DNA of 64,000 nt from Dyella subtropica (GCF_026283965.1 NZ_JAPDPD010000018.1:57409-121408); one strand, 5' to 3'. Numbered from the stretch's first letter, positions 1-12,537 are shown. The notes: generated by a model from the sequence alone, not told the origin. Numbers and translations: made by a program.

Positions 1-638
1 GGCATCTCGCGCCGGTTCATCCAATAGCCAATCACGCCCATCGGCACATTGATCAGAAAGATCAGGCGCCACGAGGTGTACTGCGCGAGCAGGCCGCCCA
101 GTAGCGGCCCCAGCACCGAGCCAAGCAACCCCACCGTGGCGACGGTGCTCATGGCGCCCACGAAGTCGCGCTTGTCGACGCTTCGCACCAGCACGTAGCG
201 GCCTACCGGCATCAGAGCAGCGCCACCCAGGCCTTGCAGCACGCGTGCGGCGACTAACTGGGACAGGGTTTGCGCCATGCCGCAAAGCAGCGAGCCGATG
301 GTGAATACTGCGATGGCGGCTGCGAATACGCGCCGTGTGCCGAACCGATCGCACACCCAGGGGCTGGCGGGGATGAAGATGGCCAGCGTCAGCACATAGC
401 TGGTCAGTGCGATGCGCATGCCCAGCGGCGTCACACCCAGCGCATCGGCCATGGCCGGCACCGCGGTGTTGACGATGGTGGAGTCCAGCGCCTGCATAAA
501 AAAAGAGGCGGCGACCAGCCAGATCAGGCCGCGATAGCGCTCGCGCGAGGAAGCAGGAGGGGGCTGCCCGTCAGATGGATTGCGACCGGTGGGGTCGGAA
601 GAAAGGGGGGCTTCCGCGGCGACGATGTTTTCTGGCAT
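1..638 (-). CDS. DHA2-family MFS drug exporter, N-terminal part (runs off window)
   Basis: About 212 codons are visible on the minus strand, and the C-terminus lies beyond base 1. The reading begins MPENIVAAEAP, has a short soluble leader, then a first membrane helix with the ALDSTIVNTAVP motif, which is the motif C/D1 pattern of 14-TM DHA2 exporters (EmrB/QacA type). Further on are DRFGTRRVF (MFS motif A-like), RVLQGLGGAALMPVGR, and a stretch ending in RLIFLINVPMG, all diagnostic of EmrB-like proton-driven multidrug exporters. The expected role is inner-membrane efflux of hydrophobic toxic compounds. Substrate and partner (an EmrA-like adaptor) cannot be seen. Start chosen at the ATG at 638; no strong ribosome binding site is evident. 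Confidence 0.85.
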   Translation of the reverse strand, partial: MPENIVAAEAPLSSDPTGRNPSDGQPPPASSRERYRGLIWLVAASFFMQALDSTIVNTAVPAMADALGVTPLGMRIALTSYVLTLAIFIPASPWVCDRFGTRRVFAAAIAVFTIGSLLCGMAQTLSQLVAARVLQGLGGAALMPVGRYVLVRSVDKRDFVGAMSTVATVGLLGSVLGPLLGGLLAQYTSWRLIFLINVPMGVIGYWMNRREM

Positions 639-979
639 GACCGGCGCATGATAACGGCAAGAGCCTGTTCACGCCGCGCGCGGGTGCAATGTTCATCCGT
701 GTTGGACCCCAGTTCGAATCGCTACTTGTAGGTTCATCCGCCTGGCGCAATTCTTTGGCACCTGCTTAAACGGCCCCGCTGGCGTTGGCGCAACGATCTG
801 CAGCTCGCTGGCGATAGATAAGCGTTAATACCTATGCTTTTCGACCAAAGTCACAACTGTTTCACTTTGGGCTCTACAAGCTCACGTTCGAGTTTCGACC
901 ATCGGCGCGGGGACATCTTTACCTCGGCGCGTCTTTGTGCAATCGGCGCGGAGGCGCGCCGCATGGATAGGACATCATC
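639..979. other. Intergenic region without a recognised gene
   Basis: This 341 bp gap separates the divergent MFS exporter and rnk-like gene, so it should hold both promoters. I see no TetR/MarR-like operator palindrome, no tRNA and no convincing ORF. Confidence 0.5.
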
Positions 980-1390
980 ATGAGTAGCAAGCCACCCATC
1001 GTTCTCTCCCGTCTTGATCTGGAACGCATCGAAGCCTTGCTGGAGCGCTTGTCGCCGGCGCAGGCGGATGGGTACGACGCGTTGCGCGCGGAGCTTGACC
1101 GGGCGGAGGTGTTCGAGCCCGCCGAGATGCCTCGCGACGTTGTGACCATGAATTCTCAGGTGACGTTCGAGGACGAGGGCAACGGCGAAAAGCTCACGCT
1201 GACCTTGGTTTATCCCCACGGCACGGGCACGCCCGGCACGGTGTCCATCCTGGCGCCGGTGGGTAGCGCATTGCTGGGGTTGGCCAAGGGGCAGCATATC
1301 GACTGGCCAACGCCGGATGGCAGGCAGCGGCGGCTGCACGTACTGGAGATTGGGTATCAGCCGGAGGCAGCGGGGCAGATGCATCGCTGA
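980..1390 (+). CDS. rnk: Rnk-like regulator of nucleoside diphosphate kinase (GreA/GreB C-terminal fold)
   Basis: 136 aa, the usual length for Rnk. The N-terminal third is a short helical segment (residues about 8-50). The rest is the GreA/GreB C-terminal FKBP-like domain, with the pattern VTMNSQVTFED, then LTLVYPHG, then GTVSILAPVGSALLGL and a closing VLEIGYQPE strand. Members bind RNA polymerase near the secondary channel but lack the long catalytic coiled coil of GreA, and in E. coli rnk influences nucleoside diphosphate kinase levels. The ATG at 980 is preceded by GGATAGG at a suitable distance. It stands alone, followed by a repeat element. A generic GreA/GreB-domain protein is the only alternative. 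Confidence 0.85.
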   Translation: MSSKPPIVLSRLDLERIEALLERLSPAQADGYDALRAELDRAEVFEPAEMPRDVVTMNSQVTFEDEGNGEKLTLTLVYPHGTGTPGTVSILAPVGSALLGLAKGQHIDWPTPDGRQRRLHVLEIGYQPEAAGQMHR

Positions 1391-1442
1391 GTTCGGTTGA
1401 GCTTTGGAGGGGCGAGTGCTCAGGACGACCTGCTCCCTACGA

Positions 1443-1900
1443 GGATATGACCACCTCCCGACGAGCGAGGGTTTGCTTTTGATCTTGGGGGCCCCTGTGC
1501 AGCGGTGAGGGCTGGACGATAAGGCCCGCAGGGGCATGGGCATGGATGCCCATGCCTTTTCGACACGACAGGGACGTCGTGTCGAAAAGCCCGGCCAGAC
1601 CTCATGGACTCGGAGGGCGAAGCCCGTAGAGCGCGAAACCGGGGTGGCCTCTCTTTTGGTTACTTTTCTCTGGCCAAACAGAGAAAAGTGACCCGGCCTC
1701 CGGCAGGAGGACGGAAGCCCGCGGCAGGCGAGCCCGCGCACGCAGACGTGACAACCGAGCGACAAGGCACTGGATCCCGGCCTGCGCCGGGGTGACGAAG
1801 TAGAAGCTCTATCGCGAGCACCCGCCCCTCACCCCAACCCTCTCCCCGGCGGGGAGAGGGAGCAGAAGCATGCTCATACACGCATTGAGTTGTGCACAAG
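1443..1900 (+). repeat. Dispersed intergenic repeat, copy 1
   Basis: A roughly 460 bp element that recurs in reverse orientation at 6075-6600 and, shortened, at 63620-63878. Landmarks in order are GAGCGAGGGTTTGCTTTTGA, a perfect 13 bp hairpin (TTTTCGACACGAC and its complement around 1557-1588), a CCTCCGGCAGGAGG dyad, a CGGCCTGCGCCGGGGTGACG block, and a terminal CTCTCCCCGGCGGGGAGAG dyad ending in GTTGTGCACAAG. Short open frames across it are repeat-derived and I do not call them genes. No transposase is present. Confidence 0.85.
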
Positions 1901-1934
1901 AGACAGCTGCCAGCAGGTGGAGGAGCTAACTCCC

Positions 1935-2573
1935 TCAATCCCACTTTTTCGAGAACCCCACCTGCACGCCGCCCGGCAGCAGGCTGACGATCCAGGGCGA
2001 TTGCCGATGCTCGGCCCACAGGCCCACGCTGACACCGATGGCCGCGCCCACCAGCACGTCGCTCTGCCAGTGAGCGTGCGCTTTTACGCGCGCCACGGCG
2101 TCATACGCCGGCAATAAGGCCAGTGCGTATACGGCGGGGTGTTCGTCGCCGTAGGTGGCGATGATGGGTGTGACGGCGGCGGCGATGGTCGATACCTCTC
2201 CGCTAGGGAAGCTCTGCGCGTGCCAGCCTTTGAACCACCGGTTGGGGCTGTTGGTTTGCGTCGGGCGTTGGCGCTGGAAGGTCCACTTCAGCGCTTGCGT
2301 GCCGACGCTGGTCACCACCATGGCATCGACCGAGCGCCAAAGAGTGTCGCCCAGCTGGTCGTTGTCGCCCAACCATAGGGCGCCGCCACTCACCGAAAGA
2401 ATGGTGCCGTAGAGCAGCACCTGCTGGTTGCTGCGCTTCCAGATGCCGCTGTTGTCGTAGTGGATGGTGTGGTCGATGCCGAAGGGCCCGCCCCCGGCCC
2501 AGGCCTGTTGGGGTGCCAGGATCGCCCCCAGGGCGACCGTAAGCAGAAGCACGGTGAACCGTAGCGTGCGCAT
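1935..2573 (-). CDS. PAP2-family phosphatase with signal peptide
   Basis: 212 aa. Residues 1-26 form a signal peptide ending in QQAWA. The acid-phosphatase/PAP2 signature follows in three parts: KWTFQRQRP (the K-x6-RP motif), SFPSGEVS (where the family consensus is PSGH) and RVKAHAHWQSD (R-x5-H-x3-D, with the nucleophilic His). Members dephosphorylate lipid phosphates such as undecaprenyl pyrophosphate or phosphatidic acid, usually at the periplasmic face. The His-to-Glu change in motif 2 removes the usual proton donor, so activity or substrate range may differ. The gene is divergent from ligA and bounded downstream by repeat copy 1. Confidence 0.82.
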   Translation of the reverse strand: MRTLRFTVLLLTVALGAILAPQQAWAGGGPFGIDHTIHYDNSGIWKRSNQQVLLYGTILSVSGGALWLGDNDQLGDTLWRSVDAMVVTSVGTQALKWTFQRQRPTQTNSPNRWFKGWHAQSFPSGEVSTIAAAVTPIIATYGDEHPAVYALALLPAYDAVARVKAHAHWQSDVLVGAAIGVSVGLWAEHRQSPWIVSLLPGGVQVGFSKKWD

Positions 2574-2625
2574 GGTCCGGTCCTCCCGCGACGGACGGAC
2601 GCCGCCGCATCCGTGGCGAACGTAA

Positions 2626-6041
<3,416 letters not shown>

Positions 6042-6074
6042 GCGTTTTGCCGCTCCCTCTGCTAGCGGTTGTCC

Positions 6075-6600
6075 CTTGTGCACAACTCAACGCGTGCATG
6101 AGTGTGCTTCTGCTCCCTCTCCCCGCCGGGGAGAGGGTTGGGGTGAGGGGCGGGTGCTCGCGATACCGCTTCTATTTCATTACCCCGGCGTAGGCCGGGG
6201 TCCAGTGTCTTTGCGCTTCGATTGTCACGTTTAATTGCTTTGGCTCGCCTGCGGCGGGCTTCCGTCCTCCTGCCGGAGGCCGGGTTACTTCTCTTTGTTT
6301 GGTCACGCCTGAGCAGGAGCGAAGGCGAACAGCGCAGCTGGCCCGAAGGGCGGAGGGCATGGATGCCCGGAGTCAAGAGAAGTAACCAAGAGAAAGACCA
6401 CCCCTCTTCCGCGCCCTCCGGCTTCGCCTGCGGGTCCGTGAGGTCTGGCCGGGCTTTTCGACACGACGTCCCTGTCGTGTCGAAAAGGAACCGCCATCCA
6501 TGGCGGTCCCCCTGCGGGCCTTATCGTCCAGCCCTCACCGCTCCACAGGGGCCCCCAAGATCAAGAGCAAACCCTCGCTCATCTGGAGGTAGTCATATCC
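6075..6600 (-). repeat. Dispersed intergenic repeat, copy 2 (inverted)
   Basis: Reverse-complement counterpart of the element at 1443-1900, carrying all the same landmarks (GTTGTGCACAAG end, GGGGAGAG dyad, GACACGAC hairpin, GAGCGAGGG end). It has about 70 bp more sequence in the middle. With copy 1 it forms a large inverted repeat around the PAP2-ligA-epmA segment. The rest of the 6042-6672 gap shows no gene. Confidence 0.85.
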
Positions 6601-6672
6601 ACAAAGGTTTCGATTGACTCGCCCGCCACGGCCACGCAGAGTGGCCCGCGTGCCACTACCTATGAGGCTTCA

Positions 6673-6843
6673 ATGAAACCGAGCGCTCCCGGCCTGATCC
6701 TTATCGTGATCGGCGTGTTGTTCCTGCTGCGCAACCTGGGCTTTGACCTGCGGTTGGGTCAGCTGTTCGCTACGTGGTGGCCTTTGGTGCTGATCGCCCT
6801 GGGCGTCGGCATGCTGTTCCGGGGCAATCTGCCCAAGCTTTGA
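6673..6843 (+). CDS. Small LiaI/LiaF-like two-helix membrane protein
   Basis: 56 aa, starting MKPSAPGLILIVIG. Two hydrophobic helices (about residues 7-20 and 34-49) are separated by the polar turn RNLGFDLRLGQLFATWWP. This spacing, with the W-P pair before helix 2 and a final GMLFRGN, matches the LiaI-LiaF-like transmembrane (DUF5668-type) domain found at the N-terminus of envelope-stress proteins. Here it forms the whole protein. GAGG sits six bases before the ATG. It is followed 59 bp later by the VOC gene. Role unknown; an inner-membrane location is expected. Confidence 0.7.
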   Translation: MKPSAPGLILIVIGVLFLLRNLGFDLRLGQLFATWWPLVLIALGVGMLFRGNLPKL

Positions 6844-6902
6844 GCGCGTCGCACGGGTCAGTCGCGCGGCGGCTGGCACGTGCGAAAAAACATGGAACAG
6901 GC

Positions 6903-7301
6903 ATGAGCAACCCGCTGCTATCCGCCATTCACCACGTTGCTTTGATCTGCTCGGATTACGCGCGCTCCAAGGCGTTCTATAGCGAGACGCTGGGGCTGCG
7001 CATCGTGCGCGAGGTGTATCGCGAGGCGCGCGATTCGTGGAAGTGCGACCTGGAGGTAAGCCCGGGTGTGCAGCTGGAGTTGTTCTCTTTCCCGTCACCG
7101 CCGCCGCGAGTTTCGCGGCCGGAAGCGCAAGGCTTGAGGCATCTCGCCTTTGTGGTGCCGGACGTGGAGGTGGCCGTCGCCACGCTGCAGCAACGCGGTG
7201 TGAGCTGCGAACCGATTCGTGTGGACGAATACACCGGCCGTCGCTTTACCTTCTTCGCCGATCCGGACGACTTGCCGATCGAGTTGTACGAAGCGGGTTG
7301 A
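6903..7301 (+). CDS. YaeR-like VOC family protein (glyoxalase/bleomycin-resistance fold)
   Basis: 132 aa from the ATG at 6903, matching the 129 aa of E. coli YaeR. The sequence follows YaeR closely: HHVALICSDYARSKAFY, then VYREARDSWKCDL, LELFSFPSPPPR, EAQGLRHLAF, and TGRRFTFFADPDDLPIELYE. The fold is a pair of beta-alpha-beta-beta-beta modules, and the candidate metal ligands are the first His, the His of LRHLAF, and the Glu of IELYE. YaeR-type proteins are related to glyoxalase I but their substrate is not established. A longer frame upstream overlaps the small membrane-protein gene and is not favoured. Confidence 0.88.
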   Translation: MSNPLLSAIHHVALICSDYARSKAFYSETLGLRIVREVYREARDSWKCDLEVSPGVQLELFSFPSPPPRVSRPEAQGLRHLAFVVPDVEVAVATLQQRGVSCEPIRVDEYTGRRFTFFADPDDLPIELYEAG

Positions 7302-7387
7302 GGTATCGCGGTGGGGCGCCGCGAAGAGCCGGAGCCCGGCAGCATCGGTCTCCGATGCATGGCCAGACTCCGGTGGATGTCACTTCA

Positions 7388-8086
7388 TCAATCCTTGCTT
7401 TCCAGCAAGTGACGATAGATCAGGCCGCCCACGGCACCGCCGATCAGCGGAATCAGCCAGAACACCCACAGCTGCTGGATGGCCCAGCTGCCCTGGAACA
7501 ACGCGACGCCGGTGCTGCGCGCCGGGTTTACGGAGGTGTTGGTGACCGGAATGCTGATCAGGTGGATCAGTGTCAGGCTCAAGCCGATGGCGAGAGGGCC
7601 GAAGCCGGCCGGTGCGCGCTTGTCGGTGGAGCCGTGGATCACGATCAGGAAGAAAGCGGTAAGCACCAGCTCAGCCACTATGGCCGCGTGCAGCGAATAG
7701 TGGTCGGGGGAGCGGTCGCCGTAGCCGTTGGAAGCAAAGCCCGCACTGGCGTCGAAGCCGGCCTTGCCGCTGGCAATCAAATACAGCACGCCAGCTGCCG
7801 CGATGGAGCCGATGACCTGCGCGACGATGTAGGGCACCACGTCCTTGGCAGGGAAGCGGCCACCGGCGCACAAGCCTACGGTCACCGCCGGATTGAAATG
7901 GCCGCCGGAAATATGGCCGACCGCGTACGCCATGGTCAGCACCGTCAGGCCGAAGGCGAGCGAGACGCCCACAAAGCCGATACCGAGTCCGGGGTACGCA
8001 GCGGCCAGCACGGCGCTGCCGCAGCCACCGAACACCAGCCAGAACGTGCCGAAGAACTCGGCGGTCAAGCGCTTGCCTATATTCAT
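7388..8086 (-). CDS. aqpZ: Aquaporin Z water channel
   Basis: 232 aa with six predicted membrane helices and both half-helix signatures: [10 protein letters not shown] and SVNPARSTG. The selectivity-filter arginine follows the second NPA in NPAR, and the small residues expected for a water-selective channel are present, so this is an AqpZ-type orthodox aquaporin rather than a glycerol facilitator. It mediates rapid osmotic water flow across the inner membrane. The start has a good AGGAGA site ten bases upstream. It converges with the VOC gene and is divergent from the MHS symporter. Confidence 0.95.
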   Translation of the reverse strand: MNIGKRLTAEFFGTFWLVFGGCGSAVLAAAYPGLGIGFVGVSLAFGLTVLTMAYAVGHISGGHFNPAVTVGLCAGGRFPAKDVVPYIVAQVIGSIAAAGVLYLIASGKAGFDASAGFASNGYGDRSPDHYSLHAAIVAELVLTAFFLIVIHGSTDKRAPAGFGPLAIGLSLTLIHLISIPVTNTSVNPARSTGVALFQGSWAIQQLWVFWLIPLIGGAVGGLIYRHLLESKD

Positions 8087-8287
8087 GTGTAGGTCTCCTT
8101 GCGACGGCGGGAAGGGAAATCCAAAAAGAGTTTTGTTGCCCCTGTTGGCAGGGCTCCATGCCCATGCGCGGGGCTAGCCTAGCAAACTGTTCGGACGAGG
8201 GAATATGGGGCGCGTCCGATGGCTGGCGGTGGTGAGTGCGTTTGGTGCTATGTTGCCCGGCACCTTCCGATGCCGCACCGCGCACCC

Positions 8288-9598
8288 ATGATGCAAGCCG
8301 CTCCGTCAGTGCCCTCGCTTGAGACGTCCGCTTCGCCTCTCTCCCGCAACGATTTCCGTACGCTGTTTCTGGCTGCGCTAGGTGGCGCGCTGGAGTTCTA
8401 CGATTTCGTCGTGTTTGTGTTCTTTGCTTTGCCGCTGAGTGAGCTGTTCTTTCCGAAGGGCACCGCTCCTTGGCTGGCGCACTTGCAGGTGTACGGCATT
8501 TTCGCGGCCGGCTATCTCGCGCGACCGTTGGGCGGCATCGTGATGGCGCACTTTGGCGACCGCCTCGGGCGCAAGCGCATGTTCACGCTGAGCGTCTTCC
8601 TGATGGCCGTGCCCACGTTGGCGATCGGCTTGCTTCCGGTGTATGCGCAAGTCGGGCTGCTTGCGCCGATGCTGCTGCTTCTGCTGCGCATCGTGCAGGG
8701 CGTGGCGATCGGTGGCGAAGTGCCGGGAGCATGGGTGTTCGTGGCCGAGCATGCGCCAAAGGGGCGGGTGGGTTTTGCCTGCGCCAGCCTGACCTCCGGT
8801 CTGACTGTCGGCATTCTGATTGGCTCGCTGACGGCGGCCTGGATCAATCATCACCTCAGCCATGCGGAAGTGCTGGCCTGGGGTTGGCGCATGCCGTTCC
8901 TGCTCGGTGGTGTGTTCGGCTTTATCGCGGTATGGCTGCGCCGCTGGTTGAGCGAGACGCCGGTATTCGCCGCCATGCGCGAACGCAAGGAGCTCAGTCG
9001 CGAACTGCCGCTGCGTACCGTGCTGACCTCGCATCGCGGCAGCGTGGTGACGTCGATGCTGGTGACCTGGATGCTGACGGCGGCCATCCTGGTGTTGATC
9101 CTGATGTTGCCGAATCTGGTGCAGAAGCAATTCGGGCTTGCGGCCGACGTGGCGTTCCTCGGCAACAGCCTTGCTGCGTTCTTCCTTTGCCTGGGTTGCA
9201 TCAGCTATGGCTGGCTGGTCGATCGGATCGGTGATCGCCAGGCCTTGCTGCTGGGTTCGGTGGCGTTGTTGGTCGGCACTTATGTGTTGTTCGGCGACCT
9301 GGCGAACGGCGGCGCGCATTTCCTGGTGTTGTATTCGCTGGTGGGGTTTCTGGTGGGTGCAGTGGGTGTGGTGCCCGCCGTGATGGTGGCGGCCTTTCCG
9401 GCGCCGATCCGTTACTCCGGTCTGTCTTTTGCCTACAACGTGGCTTATGCCGTGTTTGGCGCCAGCACGGCCACACTGATCGATGTGTTGGCCGAGCGGG
9501 TGGGGCGGATGGCGCCGGCGCATTATGTGGCGGTTACAGCGGTGGTGTCGGCTGCGGTGGCTGTGTATCTGCTCAAACAGCGGCGCACCCCTTGGTAG
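8288..9598 (+). CDS. MHS-family (metabolite:H+ symporter) MFS transporter
   Basis: 436 aa from the ATG at 8288. A longer frame from 8219 adds an unlikely leader, and 8291 is also possible. It has twelve predicted helices. The signature GALEFYDFVVFVFF at the start of helix 1, then RPLGGIVMAHFGDRLGRKRMF (MFS motif A) and GVAIGGEVPGAWVFVAEHAP, place it in the ProP/ShiA/YhjE metabolite-proton symporter group. Likely substrates are small carboxylates, betaines or shikimate-like compounds, but sequence alone does not decide. No osmosensory coiled coil is present at the C-terminus, so it is not a ProP-type osmosensor. A perfect hairpin overlaps the stop codon. Confidence 0.88.
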   Translation: MMQAAPSVPSLETSASPLSRNDFRTLFLAALGGALEFYDFVVFVFFALPLSELFFPKGTAPWLAHLQVYGIFAAGYLARPLGGIVMAHFGDRLGRKRMFTLSVFLMAVPTLAIGLLPVYAQVGLLAPMLLLLLRIVQGVAIGGEVPGAWVFVAEHAPKGRVGFACASLTSGLTVGILIGSLTAAWINHHLSHAEVLAWGWRMPFLLGGVFGFIAVWLRRWLSETPVFAAMRERKELSRELPLRTVLTSHRGSVVTSMLVTWMLTAAILVLILMLPNLVQKQFGLAADVAFLGNSLAAFFLCLGCISYGWLVDRIGDRQALLLGSVALLVGTYVLFGDLANGGAHFLVLYSLVGFLVGAVGVVPAVMVAAFPAPIRYSGLSFAYNVAYAVFGASTATLIDVLAERVGRMAPAHYVAVTAVVSAAVAVYLLKQRRTPW

Positions 9599-9622
9599 GA
9601 GCGCACCCGTGTGCGCTCCTAC
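9595..9622. repeat. REP-like hairpin (12 bp perfect stem)
   Basis: GTAGGAGCGCAC, a four-base loop, then its exact complement. It overlaps the symporter stop codon. There is no T-run, so it is more likely a REP-type palindrome or a shared 3' end stabiliser than an intrinsic terminator. A related GTAGGAG element occurs at 11837-11915. Confidence 0.7.
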
Positions 9623-9630
9623 AGGGCGGT

Positions 9631-10317
9631 TTAGAACTCGAGTTCTTGTGATGCGCAGAGGTAATCGATCATCGGCGCGATGCGCTTGAACGTGGCGACG
9701 ATCCACGGCAGCAGTTCGGCCGAGCAGGCGAGTTTTTCGTCGAAGCCTTCGCCGGCCGCGAAGTCTTTGCGTTTGATGTCTTCGATAAGTTCATGCTCCG
9801 GATCGAAGCCGCGCGGCGGACGGCTCAGCGCTTCGCCCCAGAAGGTGAAGTGTTCGCGGAACGCTTTGCTTTGCGTGGCGCGCTTCCAGGCGGTTGGGTT
9901 GTCGGCGAGGAAGGCACGCAGGCGTTTGAGGGCGTCGGGCTCCGGATGCCACATGCCGCCACCGGCGAAGCAATCGCCGGGCTGGATGTGCACATAGAAC
10001 GACGGCGCCGGGATTTCATGGCGACGCTCGTGGAAGAAGCGCGAGCCCTGCCACGGCTTGTAGGGCAGCTTGTTGTTGGAGAAGCGCGTGTCGCGATAGA
10101 TGCGGAACAGCGAGCCGCCGTTCTTGCGCGGATCGGCGCGGTAGTGCGGGCTGATCTTCGCCAGTGGCGCCTGCATATCGGTGATCAGGGCCAAAAACGG
10201 GTCGCGCACGTCGCGCTCGTATTCGGCCTTGTGGGCCTGGAACCATTCGCGGCTGTTGTTACGGTCGAGCGCGCGCAGGAAGCGGAAGGTCGCGGGCGAG
10301 AAATAGCTGGTGGGCAT
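9631..10317 (-). CDS. DUF2461 family protein
   Basis: 228 aa. It begins YFSPATFRFLRAL and has the family landmarks NNSREWFQAHKAEYE, a GGSLFRIYRDTRFSNNKLPYK core, GSRFFHE, PAPSFYVHIQPGDCFAGGGMWHPEP, and a C-terminal RPPRGFDPEH. This is the DUF2461 (TIGR02453) family, whose biochemical role is not known to me. It starts 12 bp after the sbcB stop on the same strand, so the two are probably co-transcribed, which suggests but does not prove a link to DNA repair. Confidence 0.88.
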   Translation of the reverse strand: MPTSYFSPATFRFLRALDRNNSREWFQAHKAEYERDVRDPFLALITDMQAPLAKISPHYRADPRKNGGSLFRIYRDTRFSNNKLPYKPWQGSRFFHERRHEIPAPSFYVHIQPGDCFAGGGMWHPEPDALKRLRAFLADNPTAWKRATQSKAFREHFTFWGEALSRPPRGFDPEHELIEDIKRKDFAAGEGFDEKLACSAELLPWIVATFKRIAPMIDYLCASQELEF

Positions 10318-10329
10318 ATGGCGTAGGGG

Positions 10330-11781
10330 TCAGGCGGAAAGGGGTGTGATGTCGGCGGCCAGCTGATCACCCCACGCTTGCAGCTGGTCGAGCAGCGACA
10401 ATTTGCTGGTGTCGTGCGAGTGCTCGCCGCGCAATGCGGCGACGCGGGCGAAGTAGTCGTCGAGCGTGAGGCCGGTCAGCGCGGTCGGCTTGAGCAGGCG
10501 GTCGCGGCGGAAGGCCTCCCAGCGCGCCTGTTCTTCCTGCGTGAGCGTTTCCGGCCAGTTGCGGGCGCGATAACGGAACAGCAACTCCGGATAGCGCGAA
10601 TCGCGGAAGGGAAAGGCACGCGAACCGAGCTGAGCCGGCGGCGTAGCGCGCACGTCGGCCAGCAGGCGTTTGTCGGCATCGGGCAGGAAGCTGCCGTAGA
10701 TGGCCAGCTCGGGATCGGCCGGCGGCGGCAGGTCGGCGGCGCGTTTGAATACACGGCGCAACTTCTCCGCCAGTCCGTCGATGGAAGCAAGCACGTCGCG
10801 ATGGGCCAGGCAGCGCTCGACGTCGAGTTGCAAGCGCGCGGTATCGGTTCCCTTTAGCACGGACAACGGCGCCAGTGCCGGCGCACGATTGGCGCGCACG
10901 GTGCGTAGCGGGATGCGTTCCACGCCTTCGGGTAGATCGGCGCGTGAGGTGAACACGCGGTCGGCGATTTCGTCCTCATCCAACGCGAGCAGGGTGCTCG
11001 GGTCAGCCGACAGGTCATACACGATCACTTCACCGGGCCGACTCGGATGCTGTGCCAGCGGCGCGACGATGGCCAGGCAATGGCGGCTGGCCGGATAGCG
11101 CGACGACACGTGCACCACTGGAGTCATGTTCACTACGTCGAGCAGCTCGAAGACCTTTTGCTTGCGGCGCAGACTGAAATGCCAGTCCCACAGTCGCGGT
11201 TGTCGCACGCGAATCAGGCGGGCCAGATCGATCAGGGCGTGCACGTCGGAAAGCGCGTCGTGGGCACGTTCCTGCTGCAGATGATTGGCCGCGGCCAGGT
11301 GCTCCAGCTTGAAGCTGGGAGAGCCATCTTCACGTGTCGGCCAGGCGATGCCCTCCGGGCGCAGCGCTTCGCACATACGCACCAGGTCGATCAGGTCCCA
11401 GCGCGAATTGCCGTTCTCCCACTCGCGGCCATAGGGCTCGTAGAAGTTGCGGTAGAGCATTTGCCGGGTGAACTCATCGTCGAAGCGCAGCGAGTTGTAG
11501 CCCACGCCGCAGGTGCCGGGCGCGGCCAGCTGCTCATGCACACGGGCGGCGAAGTCGGCCTCGTTCACGCCGTCCCGCTCGGCCTGCTGCGGGGTGATGC
11601 CGGTGATCATGCAGGCGTCGGGATGGGGCGGCATCTCGCGCGGAGGCTTGCCGAAGAACATGACCGGCTCGCCAACGATCTCCAGCGCCATGGTGGTGCG
11701 GATGCCGGCGAACTGCAGGGGGCGGTCGCGCCAAGGGTCTGCGCCGCTGGTTTCGTAGTCGTGCCAGAAGAAGGTCTGCAT
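10330..11781 (-). CDS. sbcB: Exodeoxyribonuclease I (SbcB)
   Basis: 483 aa from the ATG at 11781. The open frame extends further upstream over the REP region and orn, but MQTFFWHDYETSGADPW is the family's canonical start. This is a 3'-5' single-strand DNA exonuclease of the DEDDh group used in mismatch repair and recombination. Seen are Exo I motif (HDYETSG), Exo II region (CGVGYNSLRFDDEF) and Exo III (HDALSDVHALIDLARL), followed by the SH3-like and C-terminal helical domains (FPFRDSRYPELLFRYRARN). Length matches E. coli ExoI (475 aa). Confidence 0.96.
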   Translation of the reverse strand: MQTFFWHDYETSGADPWRDRPLQFAGIRTTMALEIVGEPVMFFGKPPREMPPHPDACMITGITPQQAERDGVNEADFAARVHEQLAAPGTCGVGYNSLRFDDEFTRQMLYRNFYEPYGREWENGNSRWDLIDLVRMCEALRPEGIAWPTREDGSPSFKLEHLAAANHLQQERAHDALSDVHALIDLARLIRVRQPRLWDWHFSLRRKQKVFELLDVVNMTPVVHVSSRYPASRHCLAIVAPLAQHPSRPGEVIVYDLSADPSTLLALDEDEIADRVFTSRADLPEGVERIPLRTVRANRAPALAPLSVLKGTDTARLQLDVERCLAHRDVLASIDGLAEKLRRVFKRAADLPPPADPELAIYGSFLPDADKRLLADVRATPPAQLGSRAFPFRDSRYPELLFRYRARNWPETLTQEEQARWEAFRRDRLLKPTALTGLTLDDYFARVAALRGEHSHDTSKLSLLDQLQAWGDQLAADITPLSA

Positions 11782-11836
11782 GGCTGGGATGATCGCATGG
11801 CATCCAGGAGCCTGTTTAGCGTCTCTGCCTAACCTT

Positions 11837-11915
11837 GTAGGAGCCCACCCTGTGGGCGAGCACCCCACGCAGCGGGGTTCGAGAGCACCCGGTCGCCCAC
11901 AGAATGGGCTCCTAC
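11837..11915. repeat. Paired REP (BIME-like) element
   Basis: Two inverted GTAGGAGCCCA...GTGGGCGA units (11837-11859 and 11893-11915) match with two mismatches over 23 bp. Each has its own small CCCAC/GTGGG hairpin. They surround a CCCC/GGGG centre. The element lies between the divergent sbcB and orn and resembles the REP doublets of other gammaproteobacteria. Confidence 0.75.
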
Positions 11916-11976
11916 TGGGGGCTGCGAAGTAAGAGGATGCAGCACCTGCTGCTAGACTGCGCGCCCAGGAGGGTGC

Positions 11977-12537
11977 ATGAACCAAGCCAATGACGACAAC
12001 CTGATCTGGATCGACCTGGAGATGACCGGTCTCGATACCGACAACGACTCCATTCTCGAGATCGCCACCATTGTCACCGATAAGGATCTGAACATTCTGG
12101 CCGAAGGGCCAGTGTTCGCTGTCCATCACCCGATGGAGCAACTGGAGGCGATGGATGCGTGGAACCGCAACCAGCATCGCAAATCCGGCCTGTGGGAGCA
12201 GGTGCTGTCTGCCACCGACGACCATATCGCCGCGGAGCAGGCCACGCTCGAGTTCCTCAGGGCTTGGGTGCCCGCCGGCAAGTCACCGATGTGCGGCAAC
12301 TCCATCTGCCAGGACCGCCGCTTCATGCATCGCCAGATGCCGCGGCTGGAGCGCTACTTCCATTACCGCAACCTCGATGTGTCAACGCTCAAGGAGCTGT
12401 CGCGCCGTTGGTCGCCGAGCATCGGCAAGGGTTTCAGCAAGGAGTCCGCGCATACCGCACTGTCGGATATCCGTGATTCCATCGACGAGCTGCGCTATTA
12501 CCGCCAGTACATGGGCGCGCTGGGTGGCGCAGGTTGA
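11977..12537 (+). CDS. orn: Oligoribonuclease
   Basis: 186 aa, standard length. A DEDDh 3'-5' exoribonuclease that degrades two- to five-nucleotide RNAs, including pGpG from c-di-GMP turnover, and is usually essential. It has [11 protein letters not shown] (Exo I), [17 protein letters not shown] (Exo II) and [17 protein letters not shown] (Exo III with the catalytic His). The pGpG role ties it functionally to the EAL protein at 56.6 kb, although the genes are far apart. It is divergent from sbcB across a REP doublet, and followed by folP 54 bp later. Confidence 0.97.
   Translation: MNQANDDNLIWIDLEMTGLDTDNDSILEIATIVTDKDLNILAEGPVFAVHHPMEQLEAMDAWNRNQHRKSGLWEQVLSATDDHIAAEQATLEFLRAWVPAGKSPMCGNSICQDRRFMHRQMPRLERYFHYRNLDVSTLKELSRRWSPSIGKGFSKESAHTALSDIRDSIDELRYYRQYMGALGGAG

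Noticed and set aside
1600..1900. Short ORFs with a VTRPPAGGRKPAAGE-like product
   Set aside because: The same peptide is encoded in several frames of the dispersed repeat copies, as expected from repeat DNA rather than genes.
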